Assembly (NCBI GenBank): GCA_914767715.1
Contig: OU612073.1
Span: forward strand, 13,826,001-13,890,000
Length of the DNA: 64,000 nucleotides
Direction: 5' to 3'
From: Membranipora membranacea
Lineage: Eukaryota; Bryozoa; Gymnolaemata; Cheilostomatida; Membraniporidae
Part shown: positions 23,001-35,600 of the stretch, piece after piece
How positions within the stretch are numbered: the first letter of the stretch is position 1
Layout of the letters: each line of letters starts with the position of its first letter
Notes under the pieces: model-generated
Databases searched by the model: none
Told to the model about the DNA's origin: nothing
The model's input: the letters and a program-made list of their open reading frames with translations, nothing else
Made by a program: the position numbers and the translations under genes

Positions 23001-25390
23001 TTTACCTCAGTATTTACCTCAGTATTTACCTCAGTATTTACCTCAGTATTTACCTCAGTATTTACCTCAGTATTCACCTCAGTATTCACCTCAGTATTCA
23101 CCTCAGTATTCACCTCTGTATTCACCTCAGTATTCACCTCAGTGTATTCACCTCAGTGTATTCACCTCAGTATTCACCTCAGTATTCACCTCAGTATTCA
23201 CCTCAGTATTCACCTCTGTATTCACCTCTGTATTCACCTCAGTGTATTCACCTCAGTGTATTCACCTCAGTGTATTCACCTCAGTATTCACCTCAGTATT
23301 CACCTCAGTATTTACCTCAGTATTTACCTCAGTATTTACCTCAGTATTTACCTCAGTATTTACCTCAGTATTCACCTCAGTATTCACCTCAGTATTCACC
23401 TCAGTATTCACCTCAGTATTCACCTCAGTATTCACCTCTGTATTCACCTCTGTATTCACCTCAGTGTATTCACCTCAGTGTATTCACCTCAGTGTATTCA
23501 CCTCAGTATTTACCTCAGTATTTACCTCAGTATTTACCTCTGTATTTACCTCAGTATTTACCTAAGTCGACAAAGTCTCCAGCATCAGCCTCTATGGCTG
23601 TGACTTGAGAAAAAAAATGTCTCGTAAGTCGGTTAATGTAAGTCAGTTGCCCGATTTGTAATGGCTAGAGAATAATTATTATGATTATGAAATCATCCAT
23701 TGTCTCTGTCTGTACACATAAGAAGCACGAAACAGGATCAAAGTCTAAACAAATCTGCATTTGTTTTGTAGTATTTTCACTAAAGGTGGGATCCTGGAAT
23801 GGCAAGCAATGCAGGATCCAGGTGACCTTAAGAAAATATTTCTGTTCACTGAAGAAGTTTTAACAGTAAAAGAAGAACTGGAAAATGCTGCCAACGGATA
23901 TGAAGGATACAAGCTGGTACTTCGAAAGCAGAGGGAAATTTTCACCCCATTGACCGGATTTAAAGAAAGTGCTCGAATGCCTTTTACTTTCAAAACATGG
24001 AAAACTGATGAGCAGGGTGGGAGATCAGTGATCACTGAGTCGACCTGTGAGATGGTTGTCAGGGCGGAGGCGCGTTGTAGAAATGGGAAGCCAGTAGAAT
24101 GCGACTACTTTGCTGTCATTTCAGCTCATCACATCCTTTCTCTTAAACAAAGGTTCGACCTGAGATGTGTTGATTACCAACCTACGTTCAATGAAATATG
24201 GGACAAAATATGTTCACCATCACAAAATCTCAGTTTCGGGCTCGTAGCAAATGATGCAAGCAGGGAAGTCATAGATACGGTTGGGACACCCCTTTATAGA
24301 CAATGGCACTTCATGCCTACAGCAGGTTATGGAGTTAATGAATTTGATAGCTTCGCCAACGACATTCTGCTCTTCCGGCTTGATTATGCTCAACTGAAAG
24401 CACAAGGATGGCTTGAGAAGGACCCAAAAACTCAATTATCACGTTTGGAGGTTTATTCAGGCCCTTTTTCTCTTGGACATGACAACTACAAGTATGTACA
24501 TGCCAAGATCAAAGGCATAGTGCCTCTACGAAACAAGAAAGGATACGGGAAACTCCTCAGCAAGAGAGGGATTAAAGTCATCGTGAACAACAAACTCGGG
24601 AAGCTTGAAGTCACGCGCTTTATAACTAAGACGAAAACAAACTACTCCCCGGGATATCATCTAGCTCTGTCTCTAGATAGTGGACTCAGGTAATGTATCC
24701 ATAGTAGGGCATGATCCACTTTAATACATATTACACTTATACACTTTCCTCAACAGAAATTCCCAAACAGGCAACTCCAATTATAACCAGATCAAATGCA
24801 GTGCCATCTTGTATCTTTGCAAATTTGACTGTCACCCTTCGATTTCAAGGTTATATGCAGAATCAATATTATGCCTGTCATAGGTTGTGTTGTGCTCATA
24901 TTTCTACATGATAATAATTATTGATTTATAATCAATGGATTAAGCATGGATTGTGGAATAAGAAGGGCATTCCATTTACTGTACATAAATTCCCGAAAAA
25001 TCCAATTTGTCATACTTTTGCAAAAACAAGTATTGAGAAGCTAAACTTTTTTTTAAGTTGTTGTTGGGTTTGGGTATGCATGAGTGTAAAGGTTTGTTTC
25101 TTGACAGGTTGGAGAAAGGAGACAGCGGATCTGTTGTGTACACCATAAGCAAGGCCGACAAAAAACAAGTTTACGCCCTGGGGATGCTGGTTGGCTCGTT
25201 TAAAGACAATAAAATGAGTTGCGAAGGACTTTACCAAGCTATAGCACTCTGGCCAGCTCTCAGACAAATAGAATATCACCATTCTGAGAGGATTGGTGAT
25301 ATAAGGCTGATTGGCTGTGATGAAGTAAAAGACAAAGAGTCAGATAAACTTCTTCCTGACTTTGTCGACTCTGGAATGTTTGTGGACTGA
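17003..25390 (+). CDS. Gene A: large protein with C-terminal trypsin-like protease domain (about 1040 aa)
   Basis: Exons: 17003-17026, 17232-17342, 17686-17921, 18225-18428, 18881-19078, 19709-19924, 20278-20376, 20595-20720, 21209-21322, 21661-21840, 22166-22579, 23772-24689, 25108-25390. The start ATG has a good context (aagATGG), and an in-frame TGA lies 27 bp upstream. Residues 1-85 form a module shared with gene B (AGLDTW...FQELTP...LYRNFWVD). Residues 125-640 are a low-complexity, acidic Ser/Thr/Glu-rich linker. The last 400 residues resemble a chymotrypsin-fold serine protease: AVISAHHIL (His near 761), FANDILLFRLD (Asp near 839) and GDSGSVVYT (Ser near 953). There is no signal peptide, so it is probably intracellular. 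I do not recognise the family. The linker exons are phase 2-2. Small exons may be missed. Confidence 0.83.
22676..23563. repeat. 0.89-kb minisatellite of a 12-bp unit in gene A
   Basis: More than 70 tandem copies of tatttacctcag and its variants tatttacctctg, tattcacctcag and tattcacctctg, with scattered 14-bp units that carry an extra tg. Variants occur in blocks, as expected from segmental duplication within the array. It lies in the intron between the last linker exon and the protease exon of gene A. Because the unit is a multiple of three without stops, long open frames arise in several frames. These are not genes. Confidence 0.95.
24755..25040. repeat. Repeat shared by last intron of gene A and the A-B spacer
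   Basis: The word caggcaactccaat followed by a tcaaatgca stretch occurs here and near 25735. The words tggaataagaa, attccc(a/g) and aatcca/gtccaatt(t/c)gtcatact recur near 26450-26530. The copy in the spacer is split by about 0.6 kb of other sequence. This is a dispersed element or a duplicated flank. The limits are approximate. Confidence 0.5.
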
Positions 25391-26686
25391 AATTTTGTCC
25401 CAAGTCAGTTAGGGTTGAGTGTTTTATATATATTTTCAACGTGATAGATTTTATGCTTATCCCATATACTAAAGTGTTTCGTAGAACCAATGATCAGAAA
25501 CCGCAGAGGGACCATTAATATACAGCTGTGCCCAATGCCCATAATGCTTTTGCCAACCATTATCATGCTGGAGAGCCTGTTTAATATGATGGCATGATGT
25601 TACAGGCTTTACATCATTGGCAAGGCTTTTTTCATACATCCAACTGACTTGGAAGGTTTTATTCTATTGTCTAATGTCTACTGTCAAAATTATACTGGGA
25701 TTTCCATGGTCAGGTTTTCCCGATGGAAATTCCAAAACAGGCAACTCCAATAAAAACCTGCTCAAATGCAAGCAATGTGAATAAAAGCACGCAGGTGCCA
25801 TCCTGTAACCTCGGAAGTACCACTACCTTCAAAGTCTGTCAATCTGTTGAACAATGAATCATATTTTGATATTTTTAATCCTCGACAATAAAGCCATTGA
25901 TGACTTAAACTTCTGGTTTCAATCTTGCAATCCAAAGACTATTGAGCAAAGTTTTTTTAGGCCTTATTTATTCATTGCTCCAGGGTTACTTGACATCTTC
26001 AAAAGGTTCACCGGCGCTACATCCTCTCTCTGTTTGGTACTGGAGAGTACTGTCAATGTAAGCGTTTGTGAAGACCCAGGAACTATTGTTGGCAAAACCA
26101 TGATTTATTTGATTTTATTTGATTGATTTTATTTTATTTATATGATTTTATTTGATAGCGACCAGGGAAAATTGCAAAAATGTATGATGGTGTGAACCTA
26201 TAATATACAATATAAAGGTTGGCATGAAAATCAATAAAACCCAAAAAGCGCTTTGCACACATATTTCAATTTGTCTGGCCTTCTTTTCTGCTTCCAGATG
26301 CTTATGATTGTATAGCAAACTGATACGCCACACTGCCGTCACCTTTCAAGTTAAGGATGTGCTTCATACATAGTGATTGATTTATAATATAACGCCTGGC
26401 TTGTGGATATTATAATTTGTTCAATTGTGTAGTGCATGCTCGATTGTAGTGTGGAATAAGAACGGGATTCCCAATTGACTGTTTATAAAATCCCGAAAAG
26501 TCCAATTCGTCATACTTGTGTATAAACAAGTTACTTCCTCGTCGATAAGCAAGACTAACAGTGCTAACAGCTTCGCTAGTGTATAGTTATTTTACTAGCT
26601 AGGCTGAATGGTAGTACGTGGATAAGGGCAGCAAACACTCTCTGTGAGATATAAACGGCATTAGTTATAATTGGCTAGGCAGAAAG
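25391..26686. other. Spacer between genes A and B
   Basis: Includes two AATAAA hexamers (25749 and 25780) that could end the gene A transcript, about 360 bp after its stop. It also includes the second, interrupted copy of the repeat seen in the last intron of gene A. The region just before 26687 would hold the promoter of gene B, but no element is clear. Confidence 0.4.
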
Positions 26687-29600
26687 ATGACTCTCGATGA
26701 GATGGATCTTGTTTTCTGTACTGCTGTTGACCAATTCAATATAATAGTAGTGGGTTCAATGTTTGTGGCTGTGGTTTTGTCACACATTACCAAGGTAAGA
26801 AACAACATACACAATAGACACCCTTAATAGTGAAAAGGAAGCCCAACAAGTCAATCCATATTAAATTTTCTGAAATTTGTGTGAGCTGCATGACAACTAT
26901 AAAACAGTGCTTTTTTGTGTTTTATCAAAGGATTCTAATATACCCTCATTCTTTGTTTGTTCTGTAAACAATCCAAATCTGACTCTTTTTATTACATCAT
27001 TACAGCTTTCATGGGGTAATATTCTCCACATAATATACCTGAGACCACTCATTCGAAGAGTTAAAGAAGGTGGGTAATGAGTTAGTCACAGCCATCGGGC
27101 ATCACAAAACTTAGAACATTCTTCAATTAATGTGAACATTTCTCTGGTGGGAGTATCTTTTATTTGAGTTAATATTGGGCAGCATTGTCTAGAGATGGCG
27201 GTTTAGTTTGCACACCCGCAATGGCAACAGAATCTGTATCCTTCTATTGATACCAAATAGGCAGCAGAGGTTCAATTCTAGCTGCCTCAAGTGTAGGTTA
27301 GTTGAGCAAGGAAATGGCATGGTGAAAGGTGTCAAAAGTCATCAATGACAACTGTGATGAACAAGGAGTCAAGGGAAATCTTGCCGCAACCAACAAATTA
27401 AAAATGCTTGATGTATTTCATCGTAAAAAAACTCGCATAGCATAGCTTGCAAGCTTGACAAGACAGGATAGTTCACTTTACCCTGACTTCACTTTCAGTC
27501 AGTCTGTCAATTGTTTATTTCTCACACGTTGTTCCAATTCAAATTGGCTATGGTGTCTCCATAGGTTTGGCAAGGCAAAGCGAGTCTGAGAGCGATGACC
27601 CTGCGGCAACAACGGCCCAGGTGACTGAACATAGGACAACATCAGGCTGTACAAGCATCACCCACCAGGTATTGTGATTGTACTGACCTTGGGTGTAATG
27701 AAGCTCAGAAATAATATCTATCATCAGCTAGTTATGAATCAGATTATTTTATAAAAATTAACTCAACAATTGACGGCGTGGTTTTGACATTTTAGATAAA
27801 GAAGATCGGGATTGAAACCTGGAAAGCCAAGGATGGATGTATGTTTCAAGAACTGGAACCAAATTGCAAGAAGAATGATTCGGAATCTATCAAGGTTTGC
27901 CACAACTAGCCTGAACATCAATCAGAACTTTACCATCATTATACATTGTTATACAAAATAATATAAATTTATAATATTATTATGAATACATTAAGTGGCT
28001 GCTCTATACTGTATGTTCACCAGGTATCCCGACAGCTCTCTTCCTTCAGAATCTTCTCAATTAAATGCAGTCTTTAAATGAAGTTTTGTTACCCCTGCTA
28101 CTAAGTTATGGCCCCTAATGAATGCAAATTTAATTCATTTCTTATTTTGCAGATCACAAACTTGCACCGAAACTGTTGGGTTGACCAGTCAGGGGGCTCG
28201 AGAGTTTTTGAGAAAGTTCATATGTCTGCTCAACAGGATGACCCCAGTGACCAAAGCGATGTCTCGGCTTTGACAATGACCGCTGCTATGAAACAATCTG
28301 CAGATGTTACACAGTGTGACAAGCAGCTTGAAGACTCCATTCAGAGAGCTCCACTGAGAACTCCCACTCGCGGGTAAGGTTTAATCCTTAACGATCTCAC
28401 CCTAATTAACGCCTGACATTAGCCTAGGATTCAGACCAACAATAGGGCCTTGTCTATATTATAGATTGGTTGGATATTGCTTCTACGGTGTTATCTACTC
28501 ATGTATCACTTTTGTGCATTTCTGAATTGACTCATGTGCTTTTGTTTTGATTGGTTGATGAGTTTTGCTTTGTTGTTGTTGTTGTTGTTGCTGTGAAAAG
28601 CCATCACATGGATATGGTCCTGGTTACTGATTATGCCTTGAATATTTTAGGGCACCTCGGCCCGCCCCACGTTATAGGAGAGCGAGCTCATACCCAAGTC
28701 GTTGGAAGTCTGAACCAATTCTGCCACAAGCACCTCCTACTTATGATGAAATCATCACCCCAAGACATACTGTGTCCACCTCTGAGCTAGAGTTATCTTT
28801 TGGAATTCCTTCTGATAGGAGAAGAGATGCCTCATCAACTCTCAGTCAGAACTATGCCGGGTCTGTGAGGCAACAGCAAATAGACTATAGGTAAGATTGC
28901 CAAGATTCTGACAAAAATGACTTTCTCCAAACTGTGTTTCTGTTCAATTCTCAGTGTCTTCAATGAAAGAACTAGTGCATCCAGACCATCCTCCACGGAA
29001 AGCTGCCAAAATGCCATACGCACTGAGCTCACAACACTGCCTAACATTAAAACTGCACTAATTTTCTGATGGGTTTCACCTGTGTTGTTTTTAATTGCTA
29101 ATGGTAAAAAATACACAACCAGACACCCTCATCACTCAGTAGATTGTGTTGCTATGTGGTCCCCTGCAATAGCTGAATAATACAGGTATAACATAACTTT
29201 ATTAAAGTGAGGAGGGCAGTAAAGAAGCATGTGAAGCAGGGCCATGGGATGCCAATATCAACATCCTCGACAAATCGACTCATATACCAGGGTCAGCATA
29301 CGATACGGATTTAGAGGACGGAGAGATGGCTGATGATCACTGTGGGAGACCAAACATATTGTCTAGGTATTAGTAAGCTATAAAACTATGTTTTCTGATT
29401 AAGTATGCTTTCTAATGTTCGGTTATTTTTAAGTGCCACAGTAATAATTGCCACAAAACTGTATAGTAAGTAAACCCGGGTCAAAAGTAGATTTTATCAT
29501 TGTAAGACAAAGACATGGAGTCAGCAAATAATGACTTTCTATACAGCGTTCGAAAGCTACTGATCTATTGAATGTTGGCAGATCAACAAAAATTTGAGGC

Positions 29601-32600
29601 ATTGATGTTGCGCTGAGACTGTTTTTATCAAGATGATATGTCTCTAAGAATAAATATCAACTGTTCTGAATTTTGACTCTTCCATACAGTTTGAAAAAAA
29701 CAGCCTTTTCGGTCTCATCACAGCAATTTTCATCAATTCAAGCTGAGAACAATCTGTAGCTCCCCAACGGTGTACAAAAAGTCAATACTGGCCGACCCTT
29801 GTTTCTCTTAAAAAAAAAAGAGAGTGAAGATAGAAACTGTCATGATGATCCATAAATCATTTACTGGATTATTTTGATGTATTAATTTTTACAAATGTTT
29901 GTAGAAGAAAAGCAAATGCTGATCAATCCTTGAATTCCCTGACAGTGAAACCCAGACACCTCTGGACTGATTTGCGCACAAAACAGAGGTAGGTTAAACT
30001 GTTTATATATAGATGCCTTTCTTTTGTTCAGAGAACTTATCACAAACATGAATATTTTGTCTGTGGTAGAGATTGAGATAGATAGATATGGACTTTATTT
30101 CACCGCTCAAGAAAGTACATAATACAATCATGATCAGAGCATGAGTTACATTAAAAAATTATTCGAACTGCATTAGTCGTTCTTTATAATGTCACACATA
30201 GAAAAATAAATCCATTTTATACACCGACTTTGTAAAATATAGTATTCATAAGGCTCTGAGTTCGGTGGTTTTTGATCAGGGTGTTATGAGTTCTAGTAGA
30301 GTGCCTGTTTGTGTCTTGCCTGGATGGAATCAGGTGGGATAACCGATGTATAGGGTTATTTACGACCTGGGCACTGTAATCAGAGCAGAGATTTGACATG
30401 AATACCGGGCTAACGATTGAAACCATGCTTGGCAGGCATATGTAAGCAGTGGTCGAATGATGGTCATGTAGTATCTACACAGTCCTGATTGATTTACGCC
30501 ATAACTGTTTCAGAAGTTGTAGTGCCTGGACCTTTACGTGGCTTCTCTCAACTATAGATTCAGCATGCTTGTGAAATGTGAGGTGTTCATCTATGTTAAC
30601 CCCAAGCAGTTTGAATGAGTCTACGCGTTCGATGACTTTGTTGTGTATGCAGACTGGGGTTTCAAGAGTTATCTTATTCTGTAATGACATAGCCATCTGT
30701 TTCGTTTTGGATGTATTTAGAGTCATGCCATTGTTTTGAAACCACTCTGCACTCATAGTAGCTTCTTTCGATATAGTATCACTGGCGGTAGAGCTGTGGC
30801 CGCGAGCGATATTGGTTGATTCTGATTTTGGAATCGTGGTGAATATTGGTAGGTCGTCAGCATACTTTATGATGTTTTCGGATGATTGCAGTGATTTTAT
30901 AAAAATATTCCAAAGTATCCGTCCACACCTTGTGCCCTGGGGTACACCAATGTTGCTCACTCTTTCACCAGATGTTGTTTTAGAGGGTTTGTGGGCGACA
31001 CGCTGCCTGCGATTTGTTAGGTAGTCGACGCACAGGGCAATAATTGATTCACTGTATCCTTGGGATAGCATGATAGAGGCGAGGATGTCTGAACACATGT
31101 TGTCAAACGCTTTTGAGAAATCTTCGAAAAGAGCATGGACGGCGAGAGTATTAGTGTCATCCATCGCAAGTTTCCAAGATGTGACAGCGTTGACTAAGGC
31201 GTCGATGGTACCGGTACCTTGGGTATCTCTCTCTCTCTCTTTGCAATCCCTCTGTATAGAGTATGATGTCTGCTTGCTATTTGTGGGTCCTTGAGTGACT
31301 GTGTAGTCCTATCCTTGATCTACATAGTTTTCCACAATGGGTGCATTTGAAGGCGTCACTCTAGTCTATGGATGAGCTCTCTTGTCTCAGTTTGCGAGCA
31401 GCACGGTGCTCTTTCCTGTCATCTTCAAATATCTTTACTCCCATTTTGATTTTGGAGCGCCATAGTGGGCGCTTTCGAGCGTTGTCTTCCCATCTATCTG
31501 GGTTAATATGGCATTGTTTCATCGGCGATTCTCGTCTCCTGCAGAGCAGCGATGTCTATGTTGAGCCGCCGTAGCTCCTGGGCAACAAATGCAGTGCGTC
31601 TTTCAGGGAGTTCACTTTGCTTATTGTCCATCATCGTGCGTACATTCCATGTTCCAAGTATCAATTCATGTTTTCTACCGCTGAATGGTGAGCCCTCTGA
31701 ATGCGGTATTACAGTCGGGCGGTAATGGGAACAGACTATGTATAGGGCACCTTTTCTAGCCCCTTCCTCTGATTGAGGTGAGCAGAGTGGATCCTAAACA
31801 GGACTGCTCAGTCATGAGAGCAGCTACCGAACTACTCTTCTGTCCCCAATCCAAGAGCAGAGCGATTGAATAAACCCTCACCGCCTACGTATCGGTTCAT
31901 GGCTAAGAACTCCCAGGCTTCACAACCCTGTTCCCGTCACCATTCCCCAGTCGCCGCAGGACATTTGTCGTCAGGTGCAAGTAACGGGCAGTTGCTGTTA
32001 TATATATCCATCACTATATTATGGAATATCTCAGCTTTCTTGTCTATGTTCGGCTCATTGATTACCTGTGACCAGTCTTGTTTCTCCAGTTCTAGGCTAG
32101 TTTTGATCTTAGCGGGAGGGGTAACCATACGTTTGGATATTGTTTCGTATTGAACTGCTCTCTTGGCGGCAGATTCTAGAGTCACCGAGCAATGATCGCT
32201 AGAGCCAACTGGAGGTGCAGACTTGCATTTTAGGCTAACGTATTCAGGAATGTTGGTGAATAGTTTGTCTAGGAAGGCTGTTTCTCTGGTTGGGAAGTCA
32301 ACAATCTGTGATTATCCGAATAACGGTTCGATTGATGATGTATTCAGGTCATTGAAGTCACCATAGAGTAACAGCTTCGCAGTTTTATGTTTGTTGGTCA
32401 GGTAATTGATGGTGTCGTATATGTGTTGTGTTGTATGATCCTTCATCTCATTCCGCAGACCGGGCGGGTGATAAATAACTCCGAAGATCATTTTGTCACT
32501 TATGCCTGGGATTTTGATCAAAGTCCACAACAACGACATGGTTGTGGAAGTATACAATTTTATTGTTGTAACATGATAATCTGAGCGAGTGTAGATCGCC

Positions 32601-35600
32601 ACACCCCCTCCTTCTCGCGACTGGTGTCTATTGGTAGCTGTGCGATTGAAACCTGGGTAGTTATATACTTTCTCTGTATGCCCGTTGTACCAAGTTTCAG
32701 TCAGCAGTAAGATGTCATATTTATGCTCATCAATAAGACCAGCGAGCTCGTGATGTTTGGCGAGTGTTTGTCTCTGCAAATCTGTTGCAAAAACATGTGG
32801 AAGTCGGGGACGGTTATCATCGCTTATCGCCTTGTTGTTTATTTTCGGATCGATCTTCACGGTGGTAAGGTGAGATTGTCTATTTACCGTGGTATGAGTT
32901 ATTGAGAGCTTACTTGTTGGTTTGATATAATCACACATAGATGCTACAGTTGGTATTGTTGTTAGCGTTTGCATCCTTGGCTTTCTGAGCTGGTTAGAAG
33001 AAAGCCTTGGTGTTACTCTAGCCTCAATTCTGCGCTCGTTAGGAGGATTACGAGGCAGTGTACTGTCTATGTGATACATAGACTTAATATACTACCTAGA
33101 CAGGCCAATAGCATTCAATACTGTCCCACTTAAATAGCACGACATGACACGACATGACGTAATTAGTTTGTGCTGTGAGCCATAGTTTACTATATACCAT
33201 TCAATGAAATAATGTGAAGAATCAAGGGACGCCGGGCATGATATCAGCCCTTGTCCGGCCCCTAATTATTTAAACACAGAGAAAATTTGTGAGTTTATGT
33301 AAAAGACCTTTCCGCACGAGATGGTATAAAAAATTGACTCTCTAGGCGAATCCAAAGCGAGAACAGACCTGATAAGTTACAATCATTAGCCAATAAATAT
33401 TGAAACAAATACAGCCGTCTACTCTTAACACTTCTACCACTACTATTCAAATGCACAGAATACCCACAATACAGTATCACAAATATTTTGTTGGATGAGC
33501 CAGATCAAAGCACCATCACCATCAACATAGATTTTTGCATAAATATTCCTAGTCATGACTGAGCACAACCTGCTCAGCTTGGATTCCTTGTTAAAAGATT
33601 TTACTGCAAATTTTATTGTCGCTTCATGAGGAAGAATAGATCTGTGCTGTAAATTGAGTATGCCAACTCCAGATATGTATGTATGATGAAGCTAGGGTAA
33701 GTGACATATATATATATATAAAGTCTTTGGTAATCTCTCATCTATAAAATAATATAGTAAATCAAGGCACGCAGGGTATAATACCAGCCAAATTATATTA
33801 GATCTGTTTTAATTTATGAGATAAAAATTATCAAAACAAATACAGCCCTGTACTTAACCACTTTTATCACTACATGACAAAACAGAGGGCTGTTACTGCG
33901 GGATTATACTAATTTCTGAGGGCACGACCAAGGCTAACGGCGATCACTATCAGCGATTGCTGCCATATTCGATGTGACTGATTACAGCATAAGCTAAAGC
34001 TGATCGACACAAATACAGCCATGAAGCTAGCCACTTCTTACCACTACTTTGTAAAAAATATGAATATATACTGTTGAGTTTTACTAATTGTTGTGGGCAC
34101 GACAAAAATGAAAAACACTACCACTATCAGCGAGCATTGCAAAGTAAGATAGGACTGGTTGCAGTATACGTTAAAATTAATCAAATTAGTAGAGCAATGT
34201 AAGCTAACCACTTCTTACACCTACTTATCAAAAAAAAAAATACTGTGGGATTATACTGAATTTTGCGGATGGGTCAAAGACTAGAAAACTACCACTATCG
34301 GTGATTGCTGCAAAATTTCCAAATTAACACTATCACTATCAGCGATCGCTGAAAATTATATATGACTGAACACAATAAGCCTGCTCAGTTTGGAGCGCTT
34401 ATTGTCAGTGTTTGCTGCGAGTTTGGTTGTTTCATGGTGTATTCTGACCAGCGTATATCTCTTCACTTTTAGAGTTTTGTAGATAGTGTGGGAAGGATTG
34501 GAAAATTGTTGGGATAGCATTCTTTTTTAGCAAAGCTCTCCCACCCACACCAGGAGGCCTTCTAAATGTATCTCGTTTCAAATGTTCGCCACATAGAACA
34601 GCATATTTGGATGGAGTCCAGTTCTTGTGTTTAACGGCCGAAACCCATACCTTTAGTCTCTCCTCGTTGTTTCTGGGGAAGGCGTGGAAGCTTAAATTAG
34701 GATTTCCTGCCGGGGTATTTCCACAGCCGTAGGCAGCACACCAGTTTCTAGATGACTTTTTTAAAAGCATCACAAATGATAACATATACAAATAATTATC
34801 ATTAAACAACAGCTTTTGATATAATAAACAATAAATAATTGTAAAATCAATTTCATAGCAGCGTCAGCATGGCCATGAAGGATTTGCGAGATCACCGATT
34901 AAGTCTACTCACACTTTTTGACTGCTGTGCCAGTTCTGAGTTAGATATTTTGGGAGTAACTCAGAATTGTCATCTCAAATGGTGTCCCTCCAGCCCCCCC
35001 CCCCCCGCCCCATCACTATCGTTCCACCTTTTTTCTCTTACATTCAAATTTTATCACACCCATGGATTATTATTTACTATGTCTATAGCCTGAAATTTAT
35101 GTGCATGTATAAGAGGATGTGGGTATTATTATGTGACAATATTCAATTGTTTTCTATCTAAAAAAAATCAGGAAGCCTGTCCTCTTAGATGGATGGGACA
35201 AGCAGAAATTATGCCAAAAAATTCAATCCAATAAAGACCGAAATATGACAATGCATACATGAGAGCCACCACTGGGCTGTTTTTTACCTTATCATCTTGT
35301 GAAGTGGTAGCAGCAGGATTTTCATCTTGTGAAGATGAGGTAGCAGGCTGTAGGCGGTTTAAAAATAGTTTTGCTATAAACTGAGCAGCGCGGGTATTAT
35401 ATCCAGAACTTCTATGTTTGCCTTGTATCTCGCAACTGATGATAGTAAAATTGCAGCTGGGCTTACTTGTGAAGATGAGACAGCAGGCTGCAGGTTCACG
35501 TTATATAAAAAAATAATCTCAACGAAGTATGAATATTAAAACCAGTAACCACTTTGTTTACATAGTATCTTTCATCTTCTGTTTCAGTACAGGGCTGTAT

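Larger units (their letters stand above)
30068..33079 (-). mobile_element. Non-LTR retrotransposon (CR1/L2-like), degraded
   Basis: Read on the minus strand. The 5' part (33079-32312) has a short basic N-terminal region and an AP-endonuclease domain (LLLTETW, LLYGDFN), followed after a stop by the SSDHC motif of the same domain. A linker follows (about 32185-31937), then reverse transcriptase (31164-30475) with FEDFSKAFD, GVPQGT and the YADD catalytic box. The 3' end finishes in a short (gata)n tail near 30081-30092, as in CR1/L2-type LINEs. The coding sequence has stops and is split by another LINE fragment at about 31225-31865, so it is dead. Confidence 0.82.

Noticed and set aside
22676-23563. 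CRISPR-like repeat array
   Set aside because: The units are directly adjacent 12-bp repeats without unique spacers, in a eukaryotic intron.
22584-23608. Several long overlapping ORFs of YLPQ / IYLS / VFTS repeats
   Set aside because: They are translations of a 12-bp tandem repeat in different frames. The array lies in an intron between well-supported exons.
24220-24435. Minus-strand ORF opposite the protease exon of gene A
   Set aside because: Shadow of the real exon. There is no similarity and no splice support.
25854-26126. 90-residue ORF in the A-B spacer
   Set aside because: No family resemblance or exon context, and low-complexity AT-rich sequence at its end.
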